Assembly: GCA_049324875.1 (NCBI GenBank)
Contig: JBMONC010000073.1
Span: 1 to 64,000, forward strand
Direction: 5' to 3'
Source: JAWLHU01 sp049324875
GTDB lineage: Bacteria > Bacillota > Sulfobacillia > Symbiobacteriales > Symbiobacteriaceae
DNA length: 64,000 bases
The translations under genes were made by a program, and so were the position numbers. Position 1 is the stretch's first letter. The number at the start of each line of letters is the position of its first letter. A model generated the notes under the pieces. The model was not told the DNA's origin and searched no databases. It saw nothing but the letters and a program-made list of their open reading frames with translations. Shown here in pieces: positions 35,401 to 44,892 of the stretch.

Positions 35401-35685
35401 TTGGAGGGATTCGCCCTGGCAGGATCGGTCTGGATCGGCCTCGCCCTCTACAACCTGCTCGTCCTCGCCCTCTACGCCCTGGACAAGGGGCGGGCCCGGC
35501 GGGGCCGCCGGCGCATCTCCGAGGCGGCGCTGCTCTGGCTGGCGGCGCTGGGCGGCGGGGCGGGGGCGCTGCTGGGGGTCTACCTGGTGCGGCACAAGAG
35601 CCGCAAGGGCCGCTTCGCCCTGGGCGTCCCGCTGCTGCTGGCCGCCCAGCTGGCGGCGCTCTGGCTCTGGTGGCAGCGGCGCTAG
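35401..35685 (+). CDS. DUF1294 small membrane protein
   Basis: 94 residues from TTG 35401; the ribosome site is unclear (AAGGAG is only one base away), so the true start may be slightly downstream. Pattern YNLLVLALYALDKGRARRG, RRISEAALLWLAALGGGAGA and HKSRKGRFALGVPLLL is characteristic of DUF1294: three short membrane helices joined by basic loops. Function unknown. Confidence 0.78.
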   Translation: MEGFALAGSVWIGLALYNLLVLALYALDKGRARRGRRRISEAALLWLAALGGGAGALLGVYLVRHKSRKGRFALGVPLLLAAQLAALWLWWQRR

Positions 35686-35712
35686 ATCGGCGCCCCGGCC
35701 CGGGGAGGGGGA

Positions 35713-36549
35713 TCAGTGCCCCAGCAGGGCGGCCAGGGCGGGTGGGGGCGGCCCCATCCGGAGGGGGCGGCCGTCCAGCCGGGCCAGGGGCAGGCAGCCC
35801 AGCAGGGCGCTGGTCAGGTAGACCCCATCGGCCCGGTGCAGCTCCTCGGGGGTGATGGGCGCCTCCCGGGCGCCGGTCAGGGCCAGCATCTGCCGGCGCA
35901 TCACCCCGGGCAGGCAGCCCTCGCCCACCGGCGGGGTGAGCCAGCCCGCCGGCGTGAGCAGGAAGAGGTTGGTGGCCGCCCCCTCGGCCAGCCGCCCCGC
36001 CGTGTTCAGCAGCAGCGCCTCATCCACCCCGGCCCGGGCCGCCTCGGCCCGGGCCATCACCTTCTCCAGGGCGGAGAGCGACTTGTGCCGGGCCAGGGGC
36101 GAGTCCGGGTGGACCCGGAGCGAGGCGGTGATGGCGGTCAGGGGTCCGGCCGGGCGGTGGTAAGGGGCGGCGGTGATCAGCAGGGTGGGGCGGGGCCCGG
36201 CGGGCGGAGCGTAGCCCCGGGCGGCGCCGGCCCCCCGGCTCAGGGTGATCCGCAGCGCCTGCTCCCCCGGGCCGGCGGCCTCCGCCACCAGCCGGGCCGC
36301 CTCGGCCACCCGCTCGGGCTCGCAGGGGATCCCCAGGGCGCGGGCCGACCCCGCCAGCCGCTCCAGGTGGAGCGGGAGGAGCGGCAGGGCGCCGTCCAGC
36401 GCCAGCACCGTCTCGAAGAGGCCGTCGCCGTAGAGGAGGCCCCGGTCATCCGCCGGGATCGCCGCCTCGGCACCCGGGATCAGCCCCGGCCCCCGCCCGC
36501 CCAGGTCCAGGTAGGCAGGGGGGGCGCCGGTCCGGTCAGGGAAGGTCAT
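35713..36549 (-). CDS. pabC: Aminodeoxychorismate lyase (class IV aminotransferase)
   Basis: 278 residues, fold-type IV PLP enzyme. DRGLLYGDGLFETV at the start, catalytic Lys in ARHKSLSALEKVMA, and AGRLAEGAATNLF before the C-terminal half. It converts aminodeoxychorismate to p-aminobenzoate and pyruvate for folate. Its start overlaps the pabB end by 14 bases, which supports the PabC call over branched-chain or D-amino-acid aminotransferase. Confidence 0.88.
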   Translation of the reverse strand: MTFPDRTGAPPAYLDLGGRGPGLIPGAEAAIPADDRGLLYGDGLFETVLALDGALPLLPLHLERLAGSARALGIPCEPERVAEAARLVAEAAGPGEQALRITLSRGAGAARGYAPPAGPRPTLLITAAPYHRPAGPLTAITASLRVHPDSPLARHKSLSALEKVMARAEAARAGVDEALLLNTAGRLAEGAATNLFLLTPAGWLTPPVGEGCLPGVMRRQMLALTGAREAPITPEELHRADGVYLTSALLGCLPLARLDGRPLRMGPPPPALAALLGH

Positions 36550-37942
36550 GCAGGCTCACCCCCAACGCCCGCGCCAGGCCGCTGCCCTTGGCGAGGGTCT
36601 CCTGGTACTCCGCCTCCGGCTCCGAGTCGGCCACCAGCCCGCCGCCGGCGTAGAAGTAGGCCATCCCCTCCCGCACCACGGCGGTCCGGATGGCGATGTT
36701 CCAGTCCATCCGCCCGTCGAAGCCGATGTAGCCGATGGCGCCGGTGTAGACGCCCCGCCGGACCGGCTCCAGCTCCTCGATGATCTCCATCGCCCGGACC
36801 TTGGGCGCCCCGGTGATGGAGCCGCCGGGGAAGGTGGCCCGCAGGATCTGGGCGGCGGTCACCCCGGGGCGGAGGAGCCCCTCCACGGTGGCCACCGTGT
36901 GCCAGACATTGGGCGTCGCCTCCAGCCGCCGCAGGTCGGGGACGGTGACGCTCCCGTACTGGCAGACCCGGCCCAGGTCGTTCCGCTGCAGGTCGACGAT
37001 CATCACCAGCTCGGCCGCATCCTTCTCGCTGGCCAGCAGCTCGGCGGCGTTGGCCTCATCCTCCGCAGGGGTCCGGCCCCGGGGGCGGGTTCCCTTGATG
37101 GGCCGGGTCTCGATCCGGCCGTTGCGCACGGTGATGAACCGCTCCGGCGAGCCGGAGACCACCTGCCAGGAGCCCATCTCCAGGAAGGCGGCGAAGGGGG
37201 CGGGGTTCAGCTCCCGGAGCCGGCGGTAGAGGGACCAGCCCGACCCCTCCCAGGGGCAGGCGAAGCGCTGCGCCAGGTTGACCTGGAAGATGTCGCCCGC
37301 CCCGATGTACGCCAGCGCCCGGCGGACGGCGGCCAGGTACTCCGCCCGGGTGTAGCTGGAGGTGGCCCGGCGGCCCGGGCTGACCGGGGGGAGGTCCTCC
37401 GGCGCCGCCGCCCGCTTCAGCGCCGCCGCCCAGCGGCGGGCCTTGGCCATCGCCTCCGCCTCACGCCCGTCCAGCTGGGCCACCAGCAGCGTCGCCTGGC
37501 CCCGGTCGTGGTCCAGGGCCAGCACCACGTCGTAGAAGGAGAGGTGGATGTCCGGAAGCTGGAGGTCATCGCTGGCAAGGGCGGGGAGCCGCTCGATCTG
37601 CCGGCCCAGGTCGTAGGCCAGGTAGCCCACCGCCCCGCCGGGGAAGCCCGGCAGGTCGGCGGGCGCCTCCAGCCGGCAGCGATTGAGCAGCGACTGCAGG
37701 ATCACCAGGGGGTCGCCCTCGGCAATCCGGGTGCGGCCCTCCTCGTGTATGTAGGCCTCCCGACCCCGGGTGATCAGGGTCAGGAAGGGCTCGGCCCCGA
37801 GGAAGGAGAGCCGCCGCACCTCCGCCGGGCCGGCGGGGCCGCTCTCCAGCAGAAAGCGGCCGGGGCCCGGGGGGAGCGCCTCCAGCAGGGCGGCACCATC
37901 CATCAGGGGGAGCGTCAGCGGGAGCACCTGGAGCTTGGCCAA
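36536..37942 (-). CDS. pabB: Aminodeoxychorismate synthase component I
   Basis: 468 residues. The chorismate-binding C-terminal domain has ETRPIKGTRPRGRTPAEDEA, VMIVDLQRNDLGRVC and GSITGAPKVRAMEIIEELEP. The PIKGT lysine distinguishes PabB from TrpE. With a glutamine amidotransferase (PabA, not found here and possibly shared with TrpG) it makes aminodeoxychorismate. The N-terminal 130 residues are the usual partner-binding domain. ATG 37942 is the first gene of a pabBC pair. Confidence 0.92.
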   Translation of the reverse strand: MAKLQVLPLTLPLMDGAALLEALPPGPGRFLLESGPAGPAEVRRLSFLGAEPFLTLITRGREAYIHEEGRTRIAEGDPLVILQSLLNRCRLEAPADLPGFPGGAVGYLAYDLGRQIERLPALASDDLQLPDIHLSFYDVVLALDHDRGQATLLVAQLDGREAEAMAKARRWAAALKRAAAPEDLPPVSPGRRATSSYTRAEYLAAVRRALAYIGAGDIFQVNLAQRFACPWEGSGWSLYRRLRELNPAPFAAFLEMGSWQVVSGSPERFITVRNGRIETRPIKGTRPRGRTPAEDEANAAELLASEKDAAELVMIVDLQRNDLGRVCQYGSVTVPDLRRLEATPNVWHTVATVEGLLRPGVTAAQILRATFPGGSITGAPKVRAMEIIEELEPVRRGVYTGAIGYIGFDGRMDWNIAIRTAVVREGMAYFYAGGGLVADSEPEAEYQETLAKGSGLARALGVSLHDLP

Positions 37943-38055
37943 GGCGAGACCCTCCTGGCAGTGGGTGTATCGGGCTCATCATACCACTGAATGGATGAGA
38001 AGAGCAGCAGGATGTTGCTGCTTCATCGGGAATGTTCGAAACAAAGGGGGGGCGG

Positions 38056-39204
38056 ATGATGCGGATTCGACTGGGGATCGCCGTGCTGGTGATCGTGGCG
38101 GTGGTGGTCGGGTACAGGGAGGGCCTCTCCCCCGAGGCTCCCGTGCCCGCCATCAAGCTGGAGCTGCTGGTGGACGGCCTCTCCGGGCCGATCGCCATGA
38201 CCCACGCCGGCGACGGCAGCGGCCGGCTCTTCGTGCTGGAGCAGAAGGGGCGGGTGCGGGTGATCGAGGGCGGCCGGCTGCTGCCGGAGCCCTACCTGGA
38301 CCTGACCGACCGGGTCAACAGCCGGGCCAACGAGCAGGGGCTGCTGGGGTTGGCCTTCCATCCGCAGTACCGGGAGAACGGGGTGCTCTACATCCACTAC
38401 ACCGGGGCGAAGGGGGAGACGGTGATCTCCCGGTTCCGCCGGTCGGCACGGGACCCGGGCAAGGGCGATCCCGCCTCGGAGGAGGTGCTGCTGACCGTCG
38501 AGCAGCCCTACGCCAACCACAACGGCGGCACGATCCTCTTCGGGCCGGACGGCTATCTCTACATCGCCCTGGGGGACGGCGGCTCCGGCGGGGACCCCGG
38601 CAACCGGGCGCAGAACCTGGAGAGCCTGTTGGGCAAGATCCTCCGGATCGATGTGGGCACGGCGGGCAGCTACCGGATCCCGGCGAGCAACCCCTTCGTC
38701 GGCAGGCCGGGGCGGGATGAGATCTGGGCCTACGGGCTGCGGAACCCCTGGCGGATCAGCTTCGACCGGGTGACCGGCGACCTCTGGATCGCCGATGTGG
38801 GGCAGAACGAGATCGAGGAGATCAACCGGCAGCCCGCCGCCAGCCGGGGCGGGGAGAACTATGGCTGGAAGGCCTATGAGGGCTCCAGGCGCTATGCCTC
38901 GGCGGTGGAGGCGCCGGGGGCCGTCTTCCCCGTGGCCGAGTACACCCACCGGGAGGGGGGCTGCTCGGTGACCGGGGGGTACGTCTACCGGGGGCGCCGG
39001 CACCTGGAGCTGACCGGGGTCTACCTGTACGCCGACTTCTGCTCGGGCAAGATCTGGGGGCTGCGCAACCAGGGCGGGGTTTGGTCGGTCAGCCTGCTCC
39101 TGGAGAGCGGCCTGAACATCCCCGCCATCGGGGAGGATGAGGCGGGAGAGCTTTATGTGATCGACCGGTCGGGCGCCCTCTACCGGGTGGCCGCCGCCGA
39201 GTAG
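38056..39204 (+). CDS. PQQ-type glucose/sorbosone dehydrogenase-like protein
   Basis: 382 residues from ATG 38056. Begins with a membrane anchor or signal (RIRLGIAVLVIVAVVVG), then a six-bladed beta-propeller: NEQGLLGLAFHPQYRENGVL, PYANHNGGTILFGPDGYLYI, GDGGSGGDPGNRAQN, YGLRNPWRISFDR and NYGWKAYEG. The NHNGG and LRNPWR boxes are hallmarks of soluble-GDH/YliI-like aldose dehydrogenases. It would oxidise sugars outside the membrane using PQQ. No PQQ synthesis genes are in the window. Confidence 0.88.
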   Translation: MMRIRLGIAVLVIVAVVVGYREGLSPEAPVPAIKLELLVDGLSGPIAMTHAGDGSGRLFVLEQKGRVRVIEGGRLLPEPYLDLTDRVNSRANEQGLLGLAFHPQYRENGVLYIHYTGAKGETVISRFRRSARDPGKGDPASEEVLLTVEQPYANHNGGTILFGPDGYLYIALGDGGSGGDPGNRAQNLESLLGKILRIDVGTAGSYRIPASNPFVGRPGRDEIWAYGLRNPWRISFDRVTGDLWIADVGQNEIEEINRQPAASRGGENYGWKAYEGSRRYASAVEAPGAVFPVAEYTHREGGCSVTGGYVYRGRRHLELTGVYLYADFCSGKIWGLRNQGGVWSVSLLLESGLNIPAIGEDEAGELYVIDRSGALYRVAAAE

Positions 39205-39232
39205 CGCATCGCGGGAGAGGAGCGTGGTATCG

Positions 39233-40453
39233 ATGGCACTGCCGGTCAATCTGGTTCAGGCGGTGGAGCGGGCCTGCCAGCTGGCATCGGAGGCGGTGCT
39301 CTGGCCCGGCTTCCGGCCGGAGCGGGTCCCGCTGGTTCTGCACGGGGGCGGGGAGGCCTACCTGTTGGGCCATCCCTCCCCGCCGGAGGGCTTTTCGCCG
39401 GATGGGGAGGTGGCGGGCCGCCCCCTCTTCCGGGGGCCGGTGCTCCCGGAGATGATGGCCAACACCGCCCAGGAGGTGGCCGGCGCTCTCTCGGCGCTGG
39501 TGATGCTCCCGACCGAGCCGCTGACCGATCCGGACCGCTTTGGTCGCCTGCTGCTGCACGAGGCGTTCCACGTCTTTCAGCAGGAGGCGCTGCCCCACCC
39601 CGGCTGGGACGGGCCGCGGATGCTGGAGGCGATGGGCCGCTACCCGGAGAACGACCCGCCCAACAACGCCCTGGCCATCGTGGAGAACCGGCTCCTCTCG
39701 GCCGCCCTGGCGGGCGGGGAGGGAGCGGTGTCCGCCTTCCTCTCCGTCCGGCGCCACCGGCACGGGCGGCTCAACCGGCGGGGGCTGGCGGAGCTGGTGG
39801 GCTATGAGCGGTTCGTGGAGTACAACGAGGGGACGCCCACCTACATCGAGGTGCGGGCGGGCTTGCCGGTGGCCGAGCTGCGGGAGCGGCTGGCCGCTTG
39901 CAGCCGCGGGGGCAAGTGGGCCGGCTACCAGCGGTTCTACTACACCGGGGCGGCGCTCGCCCTGATCCTGGACCGGCTGATGGCCGGCTGGCAGGAGCGG
40001 TTCGCCCGTGGCGGCGCCACCCTGGAGGGGCTGGTGAGGGCGGCGGTGGCGGAGCCCCTGCCCCCGGTCAGCCAGGTGCTGGAGGAGCAGGCCTTCCGCC
40101 CGATCCTCGACGAGGAGGAGCGGCTGGAGCGGGAGCGCCGGGAGCGGGTGGCCGGGCTGCTGGCCCAGCTTCGGGAAGGGCCGGGGGTCCAGGTGGAGAT
40201 CAGCCTGCCGCCGACCGTCTTCGGGGTGATGTGGGACCCGCGGAGCGTGCTGAACCTGGGCGATGGCGTCCGGCTCCACACCACCCGCTGCGGGGCGTTG
40301 GGACCGGATGGGCTGCGGGTGCAGCTGGAGGGGCTCTGCCTGGAGGAGCCGGGGGCGGAGGGGCGGAGGCTGACGCTCCGCCTGCCGGTCCGGCCCGCGG
40401 TGGAGCAGGGGGAGCGCTTCCGGGCCTTGGCGCCCGGCCTCTCCATCGAGGCG
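39233..40453 (+). CDS. Uncharacterised HExxH protein, 3' end lost in assembly gap
   Basis: At least 406 residues before the run of N. Start ATG 39233, nine bases after GGAGAGGAG; GTG 39224 is possible. Residue 105 region LLLHEAFHVFQQEALPH carries HExxH, followed 50 residues later by AIVENRLLSAALAGG with a candidate third ligand Glu. A later YERFVEYNEGTPTYIEVR block and a C-terminal beta-rich part follow. This suggests a zincin-type peptidase, not matched to a named family. There is no signal peptide. The C-terminus is missing. Confidence 0.7.
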
Positions 40454-40553
40454 NNNNNNNNNNNNNNNNNNNNNNNNNNNNNNNNNNNNNNNNNNNNNNN
40501 NNNNNNNNNNNNNNNNNNNNNNNNNNNNNNNNNNNNNNNNNNNNNNNNNNNNN
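40454..40553. other. Assembly gap (100 N)
   Basis: Exactly 100 N, the conventional length for a gap of unknown size. Sequence on the right resumes just upstream of the alaS promoter. Confidence 0.98.
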
Positions 40554-40572
40554 ACTCCCCTGCCGAATCGCC

Positions 40573-40602
40573 TTGACACACCTTCATCCAACTCGGTATA
40601 CT
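40573..40602 (+). promoter_or_regulatory. Promoter of the alaS T-box leader
   Basis: Consensus TTGACA (40573-40578), 18-base spacer, TATACT (40597-40602), reading into the T-box. Confidence 0.8.
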
Positions 40603-40604
40603 CC

Positions 40605-40885
40605 TTGGTAACTGGTAAGCGCAACCCGATGACGGGAAGTACGATCCGGAGCCACGCCAAGAGAGGGCGCCCCACCGGCTGAAAGGGCGCCTGCGCACGG
40701 CAGGATCGGAGCCACCCCCGAGGGGCCCACCGAAGCGAGAGCGGAGGCTGGGACGGCCCCCATGCCGATATCACTGGACCGAGATGGAACGGCCGCAGGG
40801 CCGGTCCAATCAGGGTGGTACCGCGAAGGCAGCAGGCCCTCGCCCCTGACGCGACATGAGCGTCGGTGGCGTGGGCTCTTTTATT
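40605..40885 (+). promoter_or_regulatory. T-box riboswitch (alanine)
   Basis: The T-box sequence AGGGTGGTACCGCG is at 40812-40825. Stem I has GATGACGGGAAGTACGA with the AGTA motif (40638-40641) and, on the other strand, GGA-GCC-A, so the specifier is GCC (Ala) at 40711-40713. The terminator pairs GCCCTCGCCCCTGACGC (40836-40852) with GCGTCGGTGGCGTGGGC (40860-40876) and ends in TCTTTTATT. Uncharged tRNA-Ala should stabilise the antiterminator and turn on alaS, the next gene. Confidence 0.9.
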
Positions 40886-40891
40886 GCAGTC

Positions 40892-41195
40892 GGGGGGAGG
40901 AAGAGCGCATCCTCCCCCCGACACCCCCCACGCCTCGGGTATACCCGTCGCCGATCGTGCCGCCGTGTCGCCACGATCGGCTCTGCCCCGGATTGCCGAT
41001 CGGCGACCTCGCCGGGGGAGGAAGAGCGCATCCTCCCCCCGACACCCCCCACGCCTCGGGTATACCCGTCGCCGATCGTGCCGCCGTGTCGCCACGACCG
41101 GCTCTGCCCCGGATTGCCGATCGGCGACCTCGCCGGGGGAGGAAGGGCGCATCCTCTCCGACTCCCCCCACGCCTGCCCGTCGCCGATCACCTTG
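40892..41195. repeat. 121-bp tandem repeat between T-box and alaS
   Basis: The marker AAGAGCGCAT recurs at 40901, 41022 and (as AAGGGCGCAT) 41143, a period of 121. There are two full copies and a shortened third. Each copy has a hairpin GGGGGAGGA / TCCTCCCCC and another pair GCCGATCG / CGATCGGC. All of it lies in the untranslated leader of alaS. Confidence 0.88.
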
Positions 41196-41220
41196 CCATC
41201 CACAAAGGAGGTTTCCACAG

Positions 41221-43848
41221 ATGCCCAAGTACATGTCGGGCAACGAGATCCGGACGGCCTTCATCGAGTTCTTCAAGTCCAAGGGGCACACCCATGTCCC
41301 CAGCTCCTCCCTGGTGCCCCACGGCGACCCGACCCTGCTCTTCACCAACGCCGGCATGAACCAGTTCAAGGACACCTTCCTGGGCCTGGAGAAGCGGGAG
41401 TACGTCCGGGCGGTGACCGCCCAGAAGTGCGTCCGGGCCGGCGGCAAGCACAACGACCTGGAGGAGGTCGGCTTCACCGCCCGGCACCACACCTTCTTCG
41501 AGATGATGGGCAACTTCAGCTTCGGCGACTACTTCAAGGACCTGGCCCTGGCCTACGCCTGGGAGTTCATCACCGATCCGCAGTGGCTGGGGCTGCCCAC
41601 CGACCGGCTCTGGGTCACCATCTACAAGGACGACGACCAGGCCTTCGAGATCTGGCACAAGCAGGTGGGGGTCCCCGCCGACCGGATCATCCGGCTGGGG
41701 GAGAAGGACAACTTCTGGCGGATGGGCGACACCGGCCCCTGCGGCCCCTGCTCGGAGATCTTCTGGGACATGGGCGCCGAGCATTCCTGCGACCACCCGG
41801 ACGGCTGCTCCATCGCCACCTGCGGCTGCGACCGCTGGCGGGAGTTCTGGAACAACGTCTTCATGCAGTTCAACCAGACCCCCGAGGGGCTGGTCCCCCT
41901 GGAGCGGACCGGCGTCGACACCGGCCTGGGGCTGGAGCGGATGGCGACGGTGATGCAGGGGGTCTGGTCCAACTGGGAGATCGACCTCTGGCAGCCGATC
42001 TTCGCCAAGATCGCCGAGCTCTCGGGCAAGACCTACAAGGAGGGGCCGGAGGCGGTCCCCTTCCGGGTGATCGCCGACCACACCCGCTGCTGCACCTTCC
42101 TGATCGCCGACGGCGTCCGCTTCTCCAACGAGGGCCGGGGCTATGTGATGCGCCGGATCCTACGGAGGGCGGTCCGCTTCGGCCGCTCCCTGGGCTTCAC
42201 GGGCCCCTTCATCCACAAGGTGGCGGAGGCGGTGGCCGATGTGATGGGCGACGCCTACCCCGAGGTGCGGGAGAACCTGCCCGCCATCGCCGACGAGCTG
42301 CGCCGGGAGGAGGAGCGCTTCTTCCGCACCCTGGAGCAGGGGATGGAGCGGCTGGGCGAGATCCTGCGGAACATGCGGCAGGACGGCAGGGCGGTGGTCT
42401 CGGGCCAGGATGCCTTCGTCCTCTACGACACCTATGGCTTCCCGCTGGACATCGTCCGGGACGTGGCCCGGGAGCAGGGCTTCTCGGTGGATGAGGCGGG
42501 CTACCAGGCCGCCATGGCGGAGCAGAAGGCCCGGGCCCGGGCGGCGCGGGACGTCTCCTACATGGCCGAGTCGCTGACCAAGATCGCCTCCTCCCTGGGC
42601 GATCTGGAGCCGACCCGCTTCCTGGGCTACTCCACCCTGACCGCCGAGGCCCGGGTGCTGGCGGTCTTCGACGAGGAGGGGAACCCCTCCGGCGCCGGCG
42701 CCGGCTCCTCCGTGGTGCTGGTGCTGGACCAGACCCCGTTCTACGCCGAGGGTGGCGGTCAGGTGGGCGACACCGGCACGCTGACCGCCCCGGGCCTGCT
42801 GGTGGAGGTGGAGGACTGCCGCAAGCTGCCCTCCGGCCACTTCCTGCACGTCGCCTCGGTCAAGCAGGGCTTCCTGGAGGCGGGGCAGGCGGTGACCGCC
42901 GGCGTCGACGAGGAGCGCCGCCTGGCGATCCAGAAGAACCACACCGCCACCCACCTGCTCCACAAGGCGCTCCGGGAGGTGCTGGGCAGCCACGTCCGGC
43001 AGGCGGGCTCCCTGGTCGCCCCCGACCGGCTCCGCTTCGACTTCGCCCACACCGGCCCCATGACCCCCGAGCAGATCGAGGCGGTGGAGGCGATCATCAA
43101 CGGCGAGATCGAGCGGGCGGAGGAGGTCTCCTGGCGGGAGATGCCGCTGGATGAGGCCAGGGCGCTGGGCGCCATGGCGCTCTTCGGCGAGAAGTACGGC
43201 GACGTGGTCCGGGTGGTCACCGTGGGCGACGGCTGGTCCCGGGAGCTCTGCGGCGGCTGCCACGTCAAGAACGTCAGCCAGATCCAGTACTGCAAGATCA
43301 TCTCCGAGTCGGGCATCGGCGGCGGGGTCCGCCGGATCGAGGCGCTGACCGGCAGCGCCGTCATCCGCCACCTGGCGGAGCAGCAGGAGAAGCAGGCGGA
43401 GGCGCAGGAGCAGCTCCGGGGCCGGATCAAGGAGCTGGAGAAGGAGCTGGAGCAGCTCCGGGCCAAGCTGGCCGCCGGCGAGACTGACACCCTGCTGGCG
43501 AGGGCGAAGGAGGTCGGCGGGATCAAGGTGGTGGCGGGCACCGCCCCGGTGGCCACCATGGACGATCTGCGGAACATGACCGACGCCATCCGGGAGAAGC
43601 TGGGCTCGGGGGTCGTCGTCCTGGGCGCCGTGGCCGGACCCGATAAGGTCAACCTGGTGGCGGCGGTTACCAGGGATCTGGCGGGCAAGGTCCATGCCGG
43701 CAACCTGATCAAGGGGGTCGCCCAGATCTGCGGCGGCGGCGGCGGCGGGCGGCCCGACATGGCCACCGCCGGCGGCAAGAACCCCGAGAAGCTGGGCGAG
43801 GCGCTGAACGCCGTCCTCCGGCTGGTGGGCGAGCAGGTGGGCGCCTAG
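41221..43848 (+). CDS. alaS: Alanyl-tRNA synthetase
   Basis: 875 residues, normal bacterial length. Start ATG 41221 behind AAAGGAGG; the open frame upstream is only repeat sequence. Class II catalytic core begins RTAFIEFFKSKGHTHVPSSS, with NAGMNQFKDTFLG. The editing domain has NHTATHLLHKAL (HxxxH) and ELCGGCHVKN (CxxxH) for zinc. The C-terminal coiled coil and oligomerisation domain end with GGGGGGRPDMATAGG. It charges tRNA-Ala; the T-box upstream matches. One tRNA-Ala gene lies in the tRNA array at 61762. Confidence 0.98.
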   Translation: MPKYMSGNEIRTAFIEFFKSKGHTHVPSSSLVPHGDPTLLFTNAGMNQFKDTFLGLEKREYVRAVTAQKCVRAGGKHNDLEEVGFTARHHTFFEMMGNFSFGDYFKDLALAYAWEFITDPQWLGLPTDRLWVTIYKDDDQAFEIWHKQVGVPADRIIRLGEKDNFWRMGDTGPCGPCSEIFWDMGAEHSCDHPDGCSIATCGCDRWREFWNNVFMQFNQTPEGLVPLERTGVDTGLGLERMATVMQGVWSNWEIDLWQPIFAKIAELSGKTYKEGPEAVPFRVIADHTRCCTFLIADGVRFSNEGRGYVMRRILRRAVRFGRSLGFTGPFIHKVAEAVADVMGDAYPEVRENLPAIADELRREEERFFRTLEQGMERLGEILRNMRQDGRAVVSGQDAFVLYDTYGFPLDIVRDVAREQGFSVDEAGYQAAMAEQKARARAARDVSYMAESLTKIASSLGDLEPTRFLGYSTLTAEARVLAVFDEEGNPSGAGAGSSVVLVLDQTPFYAEGGGQVGDTGTLTAPGLLVEVEDCRKLPSGHFLHVASVKQGFLEAGQAVTAGVDEERRLAIQKNHTATHLLHKALREVLGSHVRQAGSLVAPDRLRFDFAHTGPMTPEQIEAVEAIINGEIERAEEVSWREMPLDEARALGAMALFGEKYGDVVRVVTVGDGWSRELCGGCHVKNVSQIQYCKIISESGIGGGVRRIEALTGSAVIRHLAEQQEKQAEAQEQLRGRIKELEKELEQLRAKLAAGETDTLLARAKEVGGIKVVAGTAPVATMDDLRNMTDAIREKLGSGVVVLGAVAGPDKVNLVAAVTRDLAGKVHAGNLIKGVAQICGGGGGGRPDMATAGGKNPEKLGEALNAVLRLVGEQVGA

Positions 43849-43897
43849 GCCGGGTCGAAGAGAGATGCTGCAGCAGGCACGATGAGGAGGTTGGGCG

Positions 43898-44461
43898 ATG
43901 GGGGGCATCCTGTGGGGCGAGAAGGCGGGGATTCGACCCCTGCGGCCCGGTGACGCAGGCGCCCTCCATCGCTTCATGGTGGACCCGGAGGTGGGCCACC
44001 TGCTCTACGAGGAGAAGTCCGGCCCGGTGCCGGGACCGCTGGCCCTGGCCGCCTCCCTCTGGCTCTCCGCCCTCTCGGGCCGGCCCGAATGGGCGATTGT
44101 GGACGAGCGGGAGCGGTTCATCGGGGTGGTCCGCCTCTGGCGGATCAGCGAGCGGAACCGGAGCGCCATGCTGACGATCTTCATCGGCGACCGGAGCTAC
44201 TGGGGGCGGGGCTACGGCTCCGATGCCCTGCGGCTGGCGCTGCGGGAGGCCTTCGGGCCGATGGACCTGCACCGGGTGGAGCTCCACGTCTTCGAGTTCA
44301 ACCACCGGGCGATCCGGAGCTACGAGAAGGTGGGCTTCGTCCGGGAGGGGGTCCGCCGGCAGGCGCTCCTGCGGGGGAGCCGCTGGTACGATATTTTGGT
44401 GATGGGCATCACCCGGGAGGAGTTCGCCGCCCGGGAGCGGGAGCGGCGGGTTCTGCTCTAG
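43898..44461 (+). CDS. GNAT acetyltransferase, RimJ/RimL-like
   Basis: 187 residues behind AGGAGG. GNAT motif A GDRSYWGRGYGSDALRLALR and the closing NHRAIRSYEKVGFVREGVRR are typical of ribosomal-protein or small-molecule N-acetyltransferases in the RimJ/SpeG-like group. Substrate unknown. It interrupts the usual alaS-ireB order. Confidence 0.88.
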   Translation: MGGILWGEKAGIRPLRPGDAGALHRFMVDPEVGHLLYEEKSGPVPGPLALAASLWLSALSGRPEWAIVDERERFIGVVRLWRISERNRSAMLTIFIGDRSYWGRGYGSDALRLALREAFGPMDLHRVELHVFEFNHRAIRSYEKVGFVREGVRRQALLRGSRWYDILVMGITREEFAARERERRVLL

Positions 44462-44619
44462 CCGGGGCATGGCCCGGCGGCGGAGCGGGAAGAATGATGG
44501 CGGGTCTCGGGCCGGGTGTGAGTCAAGAGGATTCCGGCGGGACCGGAGCGAATATCCATAAGACCGAATCGCAGCCGTGGCCCCCGGGGGCCACCTCTAT
44601 GGAGGGGCGGTGTTCCGAT

Positions 44620-44886
44620 ATGCCCGAGATGAGCGACAAGACCGTTTACTGGCGAAACCGGCCGGAAGACCGGAACCCTGGCGAGGTGCTGCGCAAGGTC
44701 CACGCAGCTCTGAAGGAGAAGGGGTACAGCCCGATCGACCAGATCGTGGGCTACCTGCTCTCCGGTGATCCCACCTACATCACCAGCCACCAGGGGGCGC
44801 GCAACCTGATCCGGCGAATCGAGCGGGACGAACTGCTCGAGGAGCTGGTGCGCAGCTATTTGGAGAAGCAGGTGGACCAGGGATAA
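44620..44886 (+). CDS. ireB: IreB-family (UPF0297/YrzL) regulatory phosphoprotein
   Basis: 88 residues from ATG 44620. Core ALKEKGYSPIDQIVGYLLSG, DPTYITSHQGARNLIRRIER and DELLEELVRSYLEKQ is highly conserved in IreB. In Enterococcus IreB is phosphorylated on N-terminal Thr by the PASTA kinase IreK and affects cephalosporin resistance. Here a Thr follows SDK at the N-terminus (DKTVYW). It belongs to the conserved alaS-ireB-ruvX-DUF1292 group. The kinase is not in this window. Confidence 0.93.
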   Translation: MPEMSDKTVYWRNRPEDRNPGEVLRKVHAALKEKGYSPIDQIVGYLLSGDPTYITSHQGARNLIRRIERDELLEELVRSYLEKQVDQG

Positions 44887-44892
44887 GATGTT

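Noticed and set aside
35713..37942. trpE or branched-chain aminotransferase reading of the pab pair
   Set aside because: The PIKGT motif and overlap with a PabC-like lyase favour p-aminobenzoate synthesis.
40762..41220. N-terminal extension of AlaS
   Set aside because: It would translate the T-box and 121-bp repeats. ATG 41221 has a strong AAAGGAGG site and the protein then matches normal AlaS length.
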